The notes: generated by a model not told the origin, from the letters alone. Positions 8,143 to 18,158 are shown, counted from the first letter of the stretch. The stretch: 64,000 nucleotides of DNA from Microbacterium sp. PM5 (GCF_003293595.1 NZ_CP022162.1:2080327-2144326), one strand, 5' to 3'. Program-made: numbers and translations.

Positions 8143-8192
8143 ACACGACCTGCCGCCCGAAACGCACGGGCGTCTGGGGCGGCAGGTCGTGT
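8143..8192 (-). terminator. Perfect hairpin between aldehyde dehydrogenase and DUF779 genes
   Basis: Fifteen-nt arms ACACGACCTGCCGCC (8143-8157) and the exact complement at 8178-8192, with a 20-nt loop. There is no T-tract on the minus strand, so it may act as a weak terminator or an mRNA-stability element setting different levels of the two proteins. Confidence 0.5.
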
Positions 8193-8211
8193 CTCGCCGA
8201 TGTGTCTCGAC

Positions 8212-9759
<1,548 letters not shown>

Positions 9760-9905
9760 GATGTCTCCTTCGACAGTGCATGGTCCGCGGCATCCCCGCC
9801 GCGTTCGGATGCGCCGACGGTACGCACCGCAACGTTGCATCGCGTTGCATGGGCGGCGGGAGCCGCGGCATCCGCGTGGCATCCGCCGCGAGACACACCT
9901 TGCAA

Positions 9906-9956
9906 GCCGAGAAACCAGTGCGCGGGGTGTTTCTCGGCGTGCGCGTGGTTTCTCGC
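9906..9956. repeat. Inverted/direct repeat with TTTCTCG units downstream of marR-like gene
   Basis: GCCGAGAAAC at 9906-9915 is complementary to GTTTCTCGGC at 9929-9938, and a third copy of the unit (GTTTCTCGC) follows in direct orientation near 9948-9956. The sequence lies after the stop of the MarR-type gene (minus strand) and before the dehydrogenase gene, so the hairpin could terminate the former. Confidence 0.5.
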
Positions 9957-9978
9957 GGGGGGCGGGGGGATGCCGGGG

Positions 9979-10470
9979 TCAGTCGTGGCCGAGGGCGGTG
10001 AGCCAGCGGCGGGAGGCGTCGCGCACGGCGGCGGCGTCGTCCGCGGGAAGGAGCGCGACCAGGCGGTGCTCGTTGGCGAGGTGTGCCGTGAACGCGCGGT
10101 CGATGAGCTCGACGCCCTCGGGGGTGAGGCGCACGAGGCGCCGGCGGCGATCGTCGTCAGCATCCGTGCGGACGACGAGGCCGCGCTCGATCAGGCGGTC
10201 GACCCGCTTCGTGAGTCCGCCGGTGGTGACCATCGTGTGGTCGGCCAGTTCACCCGCCGGCAGCTCGTACGGCGCACCGGCGCGGCGAAGCGATGCCAGG
10301 AGGTCGAACTCCGCCTCGCTCAGCCCGAACTGCGCGTAGACGGCGGTCAGCTCGGCCGTCAGTGCCGCGGCCAGGCGATGGACGCGGCCGATCACGCCCT
10401 GCGGAGAGGGATCGAGATCGGGGCGTTCGCGGCGCCACTGCTCCTGGACGAGGTCGACGTGATCCTGCAC
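9979..10470 (-). CDS. MarR-family transcriptional regulator
   Basis: A winged-helix regulator of about 163 residues. It opens with the lead VQDHVDLVQEQWRRERPDLD seen in many MarR proteins, then has the dimer region, the helix-turn-helix (LADHTMVTTGGLTKRVDRLI) and the wing (RTDADDDRRRRLVRLTPEG). I place the start at GTG 10470. The longer ATG at 10512 would add 14 atypical residues and put two palindromic operators inside the coding sequence. It is divergent from an EamA transporter. Autoregulation and control of the transporter through those palindromes are likely; the effector is unknown. Confidence 0.85.
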   Translation of the reverse strand: MQDHVDLVQEQWRRERPDLDPSPQGVIGRVHRLAAALTAELTAVYAQFGLSEAEFDLLASLRRAGAPYELPAGELADHTMVTTGGLTKRVDRLIERGLVVRTDADDDRRRRLVRLTPEGVELIDRAFTAHLANEHRLVALLPADDAAAVRDASRRWLTALGHD

Positions 10471-10474
10471 ACCC

Positions 10475-10517
10475 TCGACATTACCTTCCGTGGAAGCTAT
10501 ATTCTCTTCCATGGAAG
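10475..10517 (+). promoter_or_regulatory. eamA promoter flanked by two MarR-type palindromes
   Basis: A -35-like TCGACA (10475-10480), a 17-nt spacer and a -10 TATATT (10498-10503) predict a start at about 10510-10511, the A of the transporter ATG (leaderless). CTTCCGTGGAAG (10485-10496) and CTTCCATGGAAG (10506-10517) flank the -10 box with centres 21 bp apart, two helical turns. A dimer on each site would block RNA polymerase. Confidence 0.7.
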
Positions 10518-11434
10518 ATAAAAGGCGTCGCTGGGTACTCGTGACGGCGATCGCCCCCGTCGCCTGGGGCAGCACGTACTTCGTGACGCGCCACCTGCTC
10601 CCGCCCGACGCGGCGCTGTGGGGCGCCGTCATCCGCTGCCTGCCGGCGGGTCTTCTCGTGCTGCTCGTCACACGGCGCCTGCCGCGCGGCGCCTGGTGGT
10701 GGCGCTCGTTCGTGCTCGGCGCTCTCACCGTCGGCGGCCTCAACGTCCTCGTCTACGTCGCGGCGCAGCGACTCGCCACGAGCCTGGCGGCGACGATCAT
10801 GTCCACGTCTGCGGCGGCGCTGCTCCTGCTCAGCTGGATGATGCTCCGCCAGCGTCCGACTCTTCGGGCCGCCGGCGGTGCCGTCCTCGGCATCGTCGGC
10901 GTGATCGTCATGCTCCAGCCCGGCGGCGGGGATGCCGACGGGTGGGGCATCGCGGCATCCGTCGTGGCGATGCTGTCGTCATCGCTCGGCTTCGTGCTGA
11001 CGAGGCGGTGGGGAGCCGACGTGCCACCCCTGACGATGACGGCATGGCAGCTCATCGCGGGGTCGCTCGTCGTGATGCCGGTCGCGATCGTCGTGGAGGG
11101 TGCACCGCCGGCGCTCGACGGACCGGCGCTGCTCGGTTTCGTGTACATCATCCTCGTGGCGACGGCGGTGGCCTACGCCGCCTGGTTCACCGGGCTCGCC
11201 CGCCTGCCCGGGGCCGTGGTCGGCGTGATCGGGCTGCTCAATCCCGTGACCGGTGTGCTCCTGGGCGTCGTCGTCGCGCACGAGCCGTTCGGTCCCGCGC
11301 AGCTGCTCGGACTCGTGCTCGTGGTCGTCGGCGTTCTCGCCGGCACCCTCCCACCGGCCGCCGCCACCGACGGACCGGCGCCTGCGCCCGCGGCGCCGCC
11401 GCTCGTCAGAGGTGAGCGTCGACGGCGCGCGTGA
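10511..11434 (+). CDS. EamA/DMT-family transporter
   Basis: A 307-residue membrane protein with about ten transmembrane helices in two EamA repeats. The N-terminus WVLVTAIAPVAWGSTYFVTR is typical for the family, as is PVTGVLLGVVVAHEPFGPAQLLG near the end of repeat two. Members export amino acids or metabolites, or act in drug efflux; the substrate is unknown. It is divergent from a MarR-type gene with paired operators at the promoter, so it is probably induced by a ligand of that regulator. The 3' end overlaps the convergent malQ gene by 29 bp, and the last 25 residues are Pro/Ala-rich and cytoplasmic. Confidence 0.88.
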   Translation: MEDKRRRWVLVTAIAPVAWGSTYFVTRHLLPPDAALWGAVIRCLPAGLLVLLVTRRLPRGAWWWRSFVLGALTVGGLNVLVYVAAQRLATSLAATIMSTSAAALLLLSWMMLRQRPTLRAAGGAVLGIVGVIVMLQPGGGDADGWGIAASVVAMLSSSLGFVLTRRWGADVPPLTMTAWQLIAGSLVVMPVAIVVEGAPPALDGPALLGFVYIILVATAVAYAAWFTGLARLPGAVVGVIGLLNPVTGVLLGVVVAHEPFGPAQLLGLVLVVVGVLAGTLPPAAATDGPAPAPAAPPLVRGERRRRA

Positions 11435-13541
11435 GCGCGTCGAAACGGGGATTGTCGGCCAGGTCGTCGAGCAGCACGGCGCGACCGTCGGGACCGGCCA
11501 GCGGGATCTGCCAATTCGGGTACTCCCGGTCGGTGCCGGGCTGGTTCTGCGCCCGGCGCTCGCCGACGGCATCCACGAGGGCGACGCCGATCAGCTGCGC
11601 GGGGGATGCCGTGATCAGCACGTTCAGCGCCTCGATGACCTCCGCCTCGCCGGGCTCGTCGCCGATCAGTCCGCGTTCGCGCAAGAGTGCCAGCATGCTC
11701 GAGCGTTCGGCATCCGCATCGGCGAGCTCCTCCTCGACCGGGCGGGTGAGCAGACCGAGGCGGGCACGGAGGGCGACGTGCTCGTCGGCGAGGTAGCCCG
11801 CGGTCGGCGGAAGATCGTGCGTGTTGACGGTGGCCAGCAGCGAGCGGCGGTACTGCTCCGGCGGCCGGAATCCGTCGCCCTCGCGCTCGAACCACAGCAC
11901 CGAGGTGGCGAGCACCCCGCGCGCCGACAGGTAGTCGCGCACCCAAGGCTCGACGTTGCCGAGGTCTTCACCGATCAACACGGCACCCGCGCGGTGGGCT
12001 TCGAGCAGCAGCACGCCGATCATCGCCTCGTGGTCGTAGCGCACGTAGGTGCCGGCGGCGGGGCTGAGCCCCTCGGGAATCCACCACAGCCGGAACAGCC
12101 CGATGACGTGGTCGATGCGCAGCGCTCCGGCGTGCCGCAGGAGCGTGCGGATCATGTCGCGCAGGGGTGCGTATCCGGCCTCGGCGAGCGCGCGAGGCAG
12201 CCACGGCGGCTGGTTCCACGTCTGCCCCTGCTGGTTGTACATGTCGGGCGGAGCGCCCACGGCCATGCCGGTCGCGTACATGTCGCGCAGCGACCACGCG
12301 TCCGAGCCCTGCGGATGCACCCCGACCGCGAGGTCGTGCATGATGCCGATCGCCATTCCCGCCGCCCGCGCTGCGGCCTGGGCGTCGGCGACCTGCTGAT
12401 CGGCGATCCACTGCAACCAGACGTGGAACGCGACCCGGTCCGCCAGCTTCGTCCGCAGCGCCGCCACCAGGGGTGAGCGGATGTCGTCGACGTCGGCCGG
12501 GCGCTCCCGGCCCGCGTAGTGCTCCTCCAGCGCGCACCACAGGGCGAAGTCCTGCAGCGGCTGGCCCTCGCGCGCGGCGAAGGCGTCGAGTTCGGCGCGC
12601 CGCGACGGCGAGAGCGGCACCGTGAAGATCGCGTCGAGCGCGAGCCGCTTGGCCGCCCAGACAGCATCGCGGTCGATGCGGTCGGCGTCGCCGTCGGTCG
12701 ACGCGACCGGTGCGCGAGCCGCCTCGACGACGGCGCGCTCGGTGGGTGTGAGCGCGGCGACCTCGCGGATGTGTTCCGGGCGGACGTAGAGCGGTGCGAG
12801 GAAGCGGCGGGTCGCCGGGCGGTACGGCGACGGCTCGATGGGGCTCGTGACCTCGGCGGCGTGCACCGGGTTGATGAGCAGGAAGTCGGCGCCGCGGCGT
12901 CCGGCGATGGCGGCGAGGTCGCCCAGATCGGCGAAGTCGCCGAGGCCCCACGAGGCGCGCGAGCGCACCGAGTACAGCTGCGCCATGAGCCCCCACCCGC
13001 GGTCGCGGCCGCGCCGCGCGGGCGGATCGCCCAGGCGATCCGGGGTGATGACGAAGGGGATGGATGCCGCGCGGTCGGCCTCCGCCGCACCGAACGCGCG
13101 CTGCTCGGCACGCAGGGTGTGCCAGCCTAGCGGAAGGTCGGCGGGCACGGGCACCTCGACGCGCCAGCGGAGGATACCGTCGACGAGCCGCGCCGCGGGA
13201 CGCTGCTCCGGAATCGTCAGCTCACGCGTCCCAGCGTGTTCGAGATCGACGGTCAGCGCGACGTCGTGCCCGTCGTCGACGTGCACCCACAGCACGCCGA
13301 CCCCGGGGCGGGTGACCACCGACGCCGGCAGCAGGTCGCGCCACACGCGCTCCTCCTCCGCGACGAGGGCCGCGCTGATCGCGGCATCCGTCGAGGCGTC
13401 GACGCCCATCGCCGCCAGCACCGCCCGCAGAGTGGATGCCGGGACGTGCACCCGGTCACCGAAGAACGACCAGTACTCCGTCGCGATGCCGAAGGCGCTC
13501 GCGAGTCGCACGAGGTCGGGCGTGGGCGCGTCGTCGGTCAT
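11406..13541 (-). CDS. malQ: 4-alpha-glucanotransferase (amylomaltase)
   Basis: A 711-residue cytosolic GH77 enzyme that transfers alpha-1,4-glucan segments between maltodextrins. The N-terminal ~150 residues are the beta-rich extension common in actinobacterial MalQ. The catalytic barrel follows with WGLGDFADLGDLA, the nucleophile region (ALRIDHVIGLFRLWWIPEG, with catalytic Asp) and IGEDLGNVEPWVRDYL with the acid/base Glu. NTHDLPPTAGYL carries the third conserved Asp. It stands alone, without maltose-uptake genes; the neighbours are an EamA transporter (convergent, 29-bp overlap) and a GAF regulator. Likely role: glycogen or maltodextrin recycling. Confidence 0.95.
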   Translation of the reverse strand: MTDDAPTPDLVRLASAFGIATEYWSFFGDRVHVPASTLRAVLAAMGVDASTDAAISAALVAEEERVWRDLLPASVVTRPGVGVLWVHVDDGHDVALTVDLEHAGTRELTIPEQRPAARLVDGILRWRVEVPVPADLPLGWHTLRAEQRAFGAAEADRAASIPFVITPDRLGDPPARRGRDRGWGLMAQLYSVRSRASWGLGDFADLGDLAAIAGRRGADFLLINPVHAAEVTSPIEPSPYRPATRRFLAPLYVRPEHIREVAALTPTERAVVEAARAPVASTDGDADRIDRDAVWAAKRLALDAIFTVPLSPSRRAELDAFAAREGQPLQDFALWCALEEHYAGRERPADVDDIRSPLVAALRTKLADRVAFHVWLQWIADQQVADAQAAARAAGMAIGIMHDLAVGVHPQGSDAWSLRDMYATGMAVGAPPDMYNQQGQTWNQPPWLPRALAEAGYAPLRDMIRTLLRHAGALRIDHVIGLFRLWWIPEGLSPAAGTYVRYDHEAMIGVLLLEAHRAGAVLIGEDLGNVEPWVRDYLSARGVLATSVLWFEREGDGFRPPEQYRRSLLATVNTHDLPPTAGYLADEHVALRARLGLLTRPVEEELADADAERSSMLALLRERGLIGDEPGEAEVIEALNVLITASPAQLIGVALVDAVGERRAQNQPGTDREYPNWQIPLAGPDGRAVLLDDLADNPRFDALTRAVDAHL

Positions 13542-13616
13542 GTCGATCCTCCCTCAGCGCCACGCGGGCGTCTGCGCCCATCCTGGCACCCCACCCCGGC
13601 CCCTGTCGTCCAGACC

Positions 13617-13638
13617 CGGCGCCGGGCACCCGGCGCCG
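13617..13638 (-). terminator. GC-rich hairpin after the GAF regulator gene
   Basis: CGGCGCCGGG (13617-13626) pairs with CCCGGCGCCG (13629-13638), ending 2 bp from the regulator stop codon. There is no T-tract. It is likely the 3' end of that mRNA. Confidence 0.5.
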
Positions 13639-13639
13639 C

Positions 13640-14965
13640 TCAGCGCTCGAGCTTCTCCAACCGCGCGACGAGGCCGGCCCGCCGCGGCGAGCGCGCCGGC
13701 AGCATCTCGAGCGCGAGGCGCAGCACCTCGGCGTCGTCGGCGCCGTCGTCGGTGTCGGCGTAGGCGAGCAGCACGTCGACGGAGGCCTCCGTGAGCAGGG
13801 CCTCGCGCAGGGCGAGGCGCACCGACTCGCGGAACTCCTCCACGCCGGGCGCGACCGAGTCGGGCAGCACGCGCCCGCGGTAGGCCGCGAGCGCGACGCG
13901 GTGCGCACCGCGGCCGAGCAACGCGACCACCTGATGGGCGTCGGTGTGCAGCTCTGCCGTGAGGCGGTAGGGGCGGGATGCCGGCACCAGCTGCGGCGCC
14001 ACCCGCTCCAGCACCTTGCGCAGGCGCACCAGCTCGGGTCGCAGCGTTCCCTCCGCGTCGTCCTCGCCGTACACGAGCTGTCCGAGCCGCTCGGCGGAAA
14101 GCCCCTCGCGGTGCACAGCGAGCATGAGAAGGATCTCGGCGTGCCGCGCCGACAGCTCGGTCACCGTGGCGCTGTCGGGTCCGGCGACATCGAGGAGCGC
14201 CCGGTCGCGTCCGAGCACGCGCAACATCGTCGTCGCGGTCGCCGTCGCCGCGGGCCGGCGCGCCCGCCGCGGCGCGGGAGGCTGGGCACGGGCGCGCAGC
14301 CGCCCCACGAGCAGCTCGGACTCGACGGCGCGGGCCGTCGCGTCGACGAGCAACTGCGCCTGCGGGGTGGCGGCATCGCTGTCGCCCGTGACGTCGATGA
14401 CGCCGAGAACCCGGCGCGTCTCCGGATCGTAGACCGGTGCCGCCGTGCACGACCACGGTTGCACGAGGCGGTTGAAGTGCTCCGCCCCATGGATCTGCAC
14501 CGAGCGCCCGAGGGCCAGGGCGGTGCCGGGAGCCGAGGTGCCCACCGCCTCCTCCGACCAGTTCGCGCCGGCGACGAAGCCCATGTCTCCGGTGAGGCTT
14601 CGCACCCGCCGGTCGCCTTCCACCCACAACAGCCGGCCGACGGCATCCCCCACGGCGACCACGACTCCCGAGTCGCTCTCGCCGCCCGGCAGCAGCAGGG
14701 CGCGGATCATGTCCATGGCTGCCGAGAGCGGATGCGCCTGCCGGTACGCCTCGAGCTCTTCGTCGCCGAGATCGAGTGGCGGGAGCCCTTCGGCACCCAC
14801 GAGGTGCGCGAGCGAGCGGCGCCAGGAGTCCTGCACGAGCGGGCGGATCTGACCCAGGCGCGGATCTCCGATGTTGCCGCCGACCAGCTCTTCGTGCGCG
14901 CGCTCGATCAGCAGACGCGACGTCTCTGGCGAGACCTCGCGGCGCGATGACCACGGCGAGGGCAC
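13640..14965 (-). CDS. GAF-domain transcriptional regulator with C-terminal winged helix
   Basis: A 441-residue cytosolic protein. Residues about 25-215 match the N-terminal sensory region of AcoR-like activators (QDSWRRSLAHLVGAEGLPPL, then a GAF domain with GDAVGRLLWVEGDRRVRS and NWSEEAVGTSAPGTALALGR). Unlike AcoR it lacks an AAA+ sigma-54 domain. The C-terminal half has a helix-turn-helix or winged-helix region (LSARHAEILLMLAVHREGLSAERLGQL) followed by a helical tail of unknown fold. Actinobacterial proteins of this type usually sit next to aldehyde dehydrogenase and DUF779 genes; here that pair is 4 kb away. The GTG start is supported by CGGAG seven bases upstream. It may sense an aldehyde or alcohol. 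Confidence 0.82.
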   Translation of the reverse strand: MPSPWSSRREVSPETSRLLIERAHEELVGGNIGDPRLGQIRPLVQDSWRRSLAHLVGAEGLPPLDLGDEELEAYRQAHPLSAAMDMIRALLLPGGESDSGVVVAVGDAVGRLLWVEGDRRVRSLTGDMGFVAGANWSEEAVGTSAPGTALALGRSVQIHGAEHFNRLVQPWSCTAAPVYDPETRRVLGVIDVTGDSDAATPQAQLLVDATARAVESELLVGRLRARAQPPAPRRARRPAATATATTMLRVLGRDRALLDVAGPDSATVTELSARHAEILLMLAVHREGLSAERLGQLVYGEDDAEGTLRPELVRLRKVLERVAPQLVPASRPYRLTAELHTDAHQVVALLGRGAHRVALAAYRGRVLPDSVAPGVEEFRESVRLALREALLTEASVDVLLAYADTDDGADDAEVLRLALEMLPARSPRRAGLVARLEKLER

Positions 14966-15010
14966 GGCAACTCCGTTCGACGGTGAGGAGGTGCCGTCAG
15001 TCTAGATCGC

Positions 15011-15086
15011 GAGCCGCCAAGATTGCCCCGAGCCGCCAAGATTCGACGCGCCGGAGCATGTCGGCTCGGCACGAACGTGGCGGCTC
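15011..15086. repeat. Short direct and inverted copies of GAGCCGCCAAGATT
   Basis: GAGCCGCCAAGATT occurs at 15011-15024 and 15030-15043, 19 bp apart, and its first nine bases recur inverted (TGGCGGCTC) at 15078-15086. The stretch lies upstream of the GAF-regulator start and after the cca stop. Function is unclear: operator or dispersed repeat. Confidence 0.5.
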
Positions 15087-15104
15087 GGCGGGGGGAGAGA
15101 GGGG

Positions 15105-16544
15105 TCAGCGAGCGGACCACCAGGCGCGCAGGCGCTGCTCGGCGGCATCCGCGCCGATCGGGCCCTCGTCCAGGCGCACCTCGAGCAGGAAGCGATACGC
15201 CTCACCGACCTCGCGTCCGGGCGGGATGCCGAGGATCTCCTGGATCCGGTTGCCGTCGATCTCGGGGCGGATGGCGGCGAGCTCCTCCTGCGATGCGAGC
15301 TCGTCGATGCGCCACTCGATGTCGTCGTACGCGCGGCGCAGGCGCGTCGCCTTCTTCGCGTTTCGGGTGGTCACGTCGGCGCGGGTGAGGATGTGGAGCC
15401 GTTCGAGCTGGTCACCGGCATCCCGCACATAGCGCCGCACCGCCGAATCGGTCCAGGCGCCCTCGGCATAACCGAAGAAGCGCAGGTGCTGCTCGATGAG
15501 CTGCGTGACCGCGGCGATGGTGTCGCCGTCGAAGCGCAGCGCCTGCAGGCGCTTGCGGGCCAGGCGAGCGCCCTTGACGTCGTGGTGGTGGAAGCTCACC
15601 CCGCCGCCGGGCTCCAGGCGACGGGTCGCGGGCTTGCCGATGTCGTGCAGCAGGGCGGCCAGGCGCAGCGTGGTGTCGGGGGCGGCGCCGGGATGGCGCG
15701 CGTGCTCGAGCTCGATCGCCTGGCGCAGCACGGTGAGGGAGTGCTCGTAGACGTCTTTGTGATGGTGGTGCTCGTCCACCTCGAGGCGCAGCGCGGGTAC
15801 CTCGGGCAGGATCTCGCCCATCAGTCCCGTCTCGACGAGGATGCGGATGCCGCGCACGGGATCGTCGGTGGCGAGGAGCTTCACGAGTTCGGCCTGCACA
15901 CGCTCGGGGCTCACGATCGCGATCGTCGAGCGCAGGCGCTCCATGGCCTCGAGAGTGGCCGGCGCGACCTCGAACTCGAGCTGGCTCGCGAACCGGGCGG
16001 CGCGCAGCATGCGGAGGGGATCGTCGCCGAAGCTGACGTCGGGGTCGCCCGGAGTGCGCAGCGCGCCGGCGAGGAGATCTTCGACGCCGCCGGTCGGGTC
16101 GACCAGGGCGGGAACAGGCAGACGCAGCGCCATGGCGCCGACGGTGAAGTCGCGGCGGGCGAGATCGTCCTCGAGGCGGTCGCCGAACGCGACGGTGGGC
16201 TTGCGGGTGAGCCCGTCGTAGCTGTCGGCACGGTAGGTGGTGATCTCGACCTGCTCGGAGGTGCCGGACGGGCCGGGAATCTTCGCACCGATGGTGCCGA
16301 ACGCCCGTCCGATGTCCCACGTCGCGGTCGCGAGGGGCTTGACGATCCGCAGGATGTCGTCGGGGCGGGCGTTGGTCGTGAGATCGAGATCGTGGGTCGG
16401 ACGTCCCAGCAGCGCGTCGCGTACCGGACCGCCGACGATCGCCAGTTCGAACCCGGCCTGGGCGAAGGCGGCACCGAGGGTCGCCATGATCGGCGAGGTC
16501 GCGAGCGACCCGAGCCGGTCGAGGCCTTCGGCCATGTTGAGCAT
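15105..16544 (-). CDS. cca: CCA tRNA nucleotidyltransferase
   Basis: A 479-residue cytosolic enzyme that adds or repairs the 3' CCA of tRNAs. The nucleotidyltransferase active site is GGPVRDALLGRPTHDLDLTT with the two metal-binding Asps. The neck follows (RRDFTVGAMALRLPVPALVD). An HD domain is visible from about residue 240 (DEHHHHKDVYEHSLTVLRQA, then AALLHDIGKPATRR), as in actinobacterial PcnA-type enzymes. Two tRNA genes of this window (Ala and Leu) lack an encoded CCA, so this enzyme is needed. The start is ATG at 16544, just 7 nt after a TAGGCT -10 box, implying a leaderless mRNA; an ATG three codons later is the alternative. It is usually linked to murJ in actinobacteria, as here. Confidence 0.95.
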   Translation of the reverse strand: MLNMAEGLDRLGSLATSPIMATLGAAFAQAGFELAIVGGPVRDALLGRPTHDLDLTTNARPDDILRIVKPLATATWDIGRAFGTIGAKIPGPSGTSEQVEITTYRADSYDGLTRKPTVAFGDRLEDDLARRDFTVGAMALRLPVPALVDPTGGVEDLLAGALRTPGDPDVSFGDDPLRMLRAARFASQLEFEVAPATLEAMERLRSTIAIVSPERVQAELVKLLATDDPVRGIRILVETGLMGEILPEVPALRLEVDEHHHHKDVYEHSLTVLRQAIELEHARHPGAAPDTTLRLAALLHDIGKPATRRLEPGGGVSFHHHDVKGARLARKRLQALRFDGDTIAAVTQLIEQHLRFFGYAEGAWTDSAVRRYVRDAGDQLERLHILTRADVTTRNAKKATRLRRAYDDIEWRIDELASQEELAAIRPEIDGNRIQEILGIPPGREVGEAYRFLLEVRLDEGPIGADAAEQRLRAWWSAR

Positions 16545-16551
16545 GGTTTCC

Positions 16552-16557
16552 AGCCTA
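16552..16557 (-). promoter_or_regulatory. -10 element of cca (leaderless)
   Basis: On the minus strand TAGGCT ends 7 nt before the ATG of cca, so the transcript would begin at the start codon. Confidence 0.55.
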
Positions 16558-16583
16558 CCGGCGCACCCTCGTCGCCCCCGGGG

Positions 16584-18158
16584 TCACGCCAGGCGCAGCA
16601 TCCCGATGAAGACGAGTTCGCGCACCCGCGGCAGCAGGTCGGCGCGCAGCGCGGCGGCATCCACCTCGAGCAGCTGCGCGATCGCGTCGGAGAGCTGACC
16701 GACCGTGAGCTCGCCGTCCGAGGCGCCGACGAGAGCGGCGAGGGCGGGGTCGACCTCGACGGTGCGCGCGAGACCACCGCCCTGTCGCAGTTCGATGACG
16801 CTCGGAGCTTCCGCGCCCGGCAGATGGTGACGCGCCTCGGTGACGTCGTCGGCCACGATCGGGCGTGCGGCGGCGAGCGCCGCGTCATCGAGCTGCTCGA
16901 GCGTGTCGAAGGCGGCGAGCGCCGCCCCCAGGTGCACGCCGAGGGCGCGATCGTCGGGCAACGGGTGCGTGACGCGCTCGTATCGGGCGAGCGCCGCGAC
17001 GGCGGATGCCGGGCGCCGGAGCACCAGGTAGCCGAAACCGACCGCGTCGACCTCCCGTGCGGCGAAGTCGGCGAGCCACGCATCGACCAGCGCCGCGTAG
17101 CCGGGCGTCCCCGGTGCCGTGCCGCCGTCGCGAACCCACAGCTCGGCGTACGCCAGGGGGTCGAGACGTTCCCGCTCGATCACCCAGGCCTCCAGCGGCA
17201 CCGGCGAGGCGGCGACCCATTCGCGGACGCGCTGCAGACCGTCCTTCCCCGCGCGGTACTCCCAGTTGCCCAGCAGCTGCGCGGTGCCGCCCGGCGCGAG
17301 CACCGCGCCGACCTCCGACACGAAGGCTGCGACGAGATCGTCGCCGGCGTACCCGGCATCGCGGTACTCGTACTCCGGCACGCCCGCGACGCGCGGGGTG
17401 ATGACGAACGGCGGGTTCGAGACGACGCGATCGAACTGCTCGCCTGCGACGGGTTCGAAGAGGCTGCCGCGACGGGTGTCGACGCCCTCCACCTCGTTGA
17501 GCAGCGCGTTGATGCGGGTGAACACAAGGGCGCGCGGCGAGACGTCCGTCGCGACGATCGCCGTCTCGGCGTCCGTCGACGCTCCCGTAGGCGGGGCGGG
17601 CTGAGTGCGCAGGGCGAGGTGGGCGCGCAGGGCCTGGATGCCGCAGCCCGTGCCGACGTCGAGAACCCGCCGGGCGGGCGTGGTCAGCTGCAGCCCGGCG
17701 AGGGTGAGGGAGGCACCCCCGACGCCGAGGACGTGGCCCGTGGGCAGCGGCCCCCCGAGCGCGGCCTCGTCGAGGTCGCTGGCGATCCACCATTCGGCGT
17801 CGTCGGGAGGGCCCGCGACGTCCTGGGGACGCACGAGAACGGCGGGCACGACGACGTCCCCGTCGATCCGCGCGAAGCCGAGGTCGACCAGCCCCTGTGC
17901 TCCGAGCATCGGCAGGGCGCGCGCGACGGCAGCACGGTCGGTCGCCACCCCGAGGTACAGCAGGCGCGCGAGGGCGGCGAGCGCGTCACTGCGCAGTGCC
18001 AGGGCCGCCAGAGCCGGTCCGTGCAGCCCGTGGCCGACAGCGGTGTCGGCGACCGGGCCCCACAGCGATCTGACGGCGTCGGCGCGGTAGCCGGCGGCGG
18101 CGAGGTCGCGGCGCAAGGCGCTGATGAGCGCGGGGTCGGGGTTCACGGTGGGCTCCAC
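16584..18158 (-). CDS. Class I SAM-dependent methyltransferase (MTS family)
   Basis: A 524-residue cytosolic protein. Its N-terminal third is a family-specific helical domain. It is followed by a Rossmann methyltransferase core: RVLDVGTGCGIQALRAHLAL (SAM-binding motif I), IVATDVSPRALVFTRINALL (motif II) and VVSNPPFVIT (motif IV, NPPF). The NPPF motif is typical of N-methyltransferases of the HemK/RlmG/RsmC type that modify exocyclic amino groups of rRNA or glutamine in release factors. A C-terminal ~130 residues of no known fold follow. The GTG at 18158 is assumed to be the start; GTG at 18146 is another option. The substrate is unknown; it is a conserved neighbour of cca and murJ in this family. 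Confidence 0.85.
   Translation of the reverse strand: MEPTVNPDPALISALRRDLAAAGYRADAVRSLWGPVADTAVGHGLHGPALAALALRSDALAALARLLYLGVATDRAAVARALPMLGAQGLVDLGFARIDGDVVVPAVLVRPQDVAGPPDDAEWWIASDLDEAALGGPLPTGHVLGVGGASLTLAGLQLTTPARRVLDVGTGCGIQALRAHLALRTQPAPPTGASTDAETAIVATDVSPRALVFTRINALLNEVEGVDTRRGSLFEPVAGEQFDRVVSNPPFVITPRVAGVPEYEYRDAGYAGDDLVAAFVSEVGAVLAPGGTAQLLGNWEYRAGKDGLQRVREWVAASPVPLEAWVIERERLDPLAYAELWVRDGGTAPGTPGYAALVDAWLADFAAREVDAVGFGYLVLRRPASAVAALARYERVTHPLPDDRALGVHLGAALAAFDTLEQLDDAALAAARPIVADDVTEARHHLPGAEAPSVIELRQGGGLARTVEVDPALAALVGASDGELTVGQLSDAIAQLLEVDAAALRADLLPRVRELVFIGMLRLA

Noticed and set aside
12838..13794. 318-aa plus-strand frame opposite malQ
   Set aside because: Arg/Ser/Ala-rich shadow of malQ and of the end of the GAF regulator gene.
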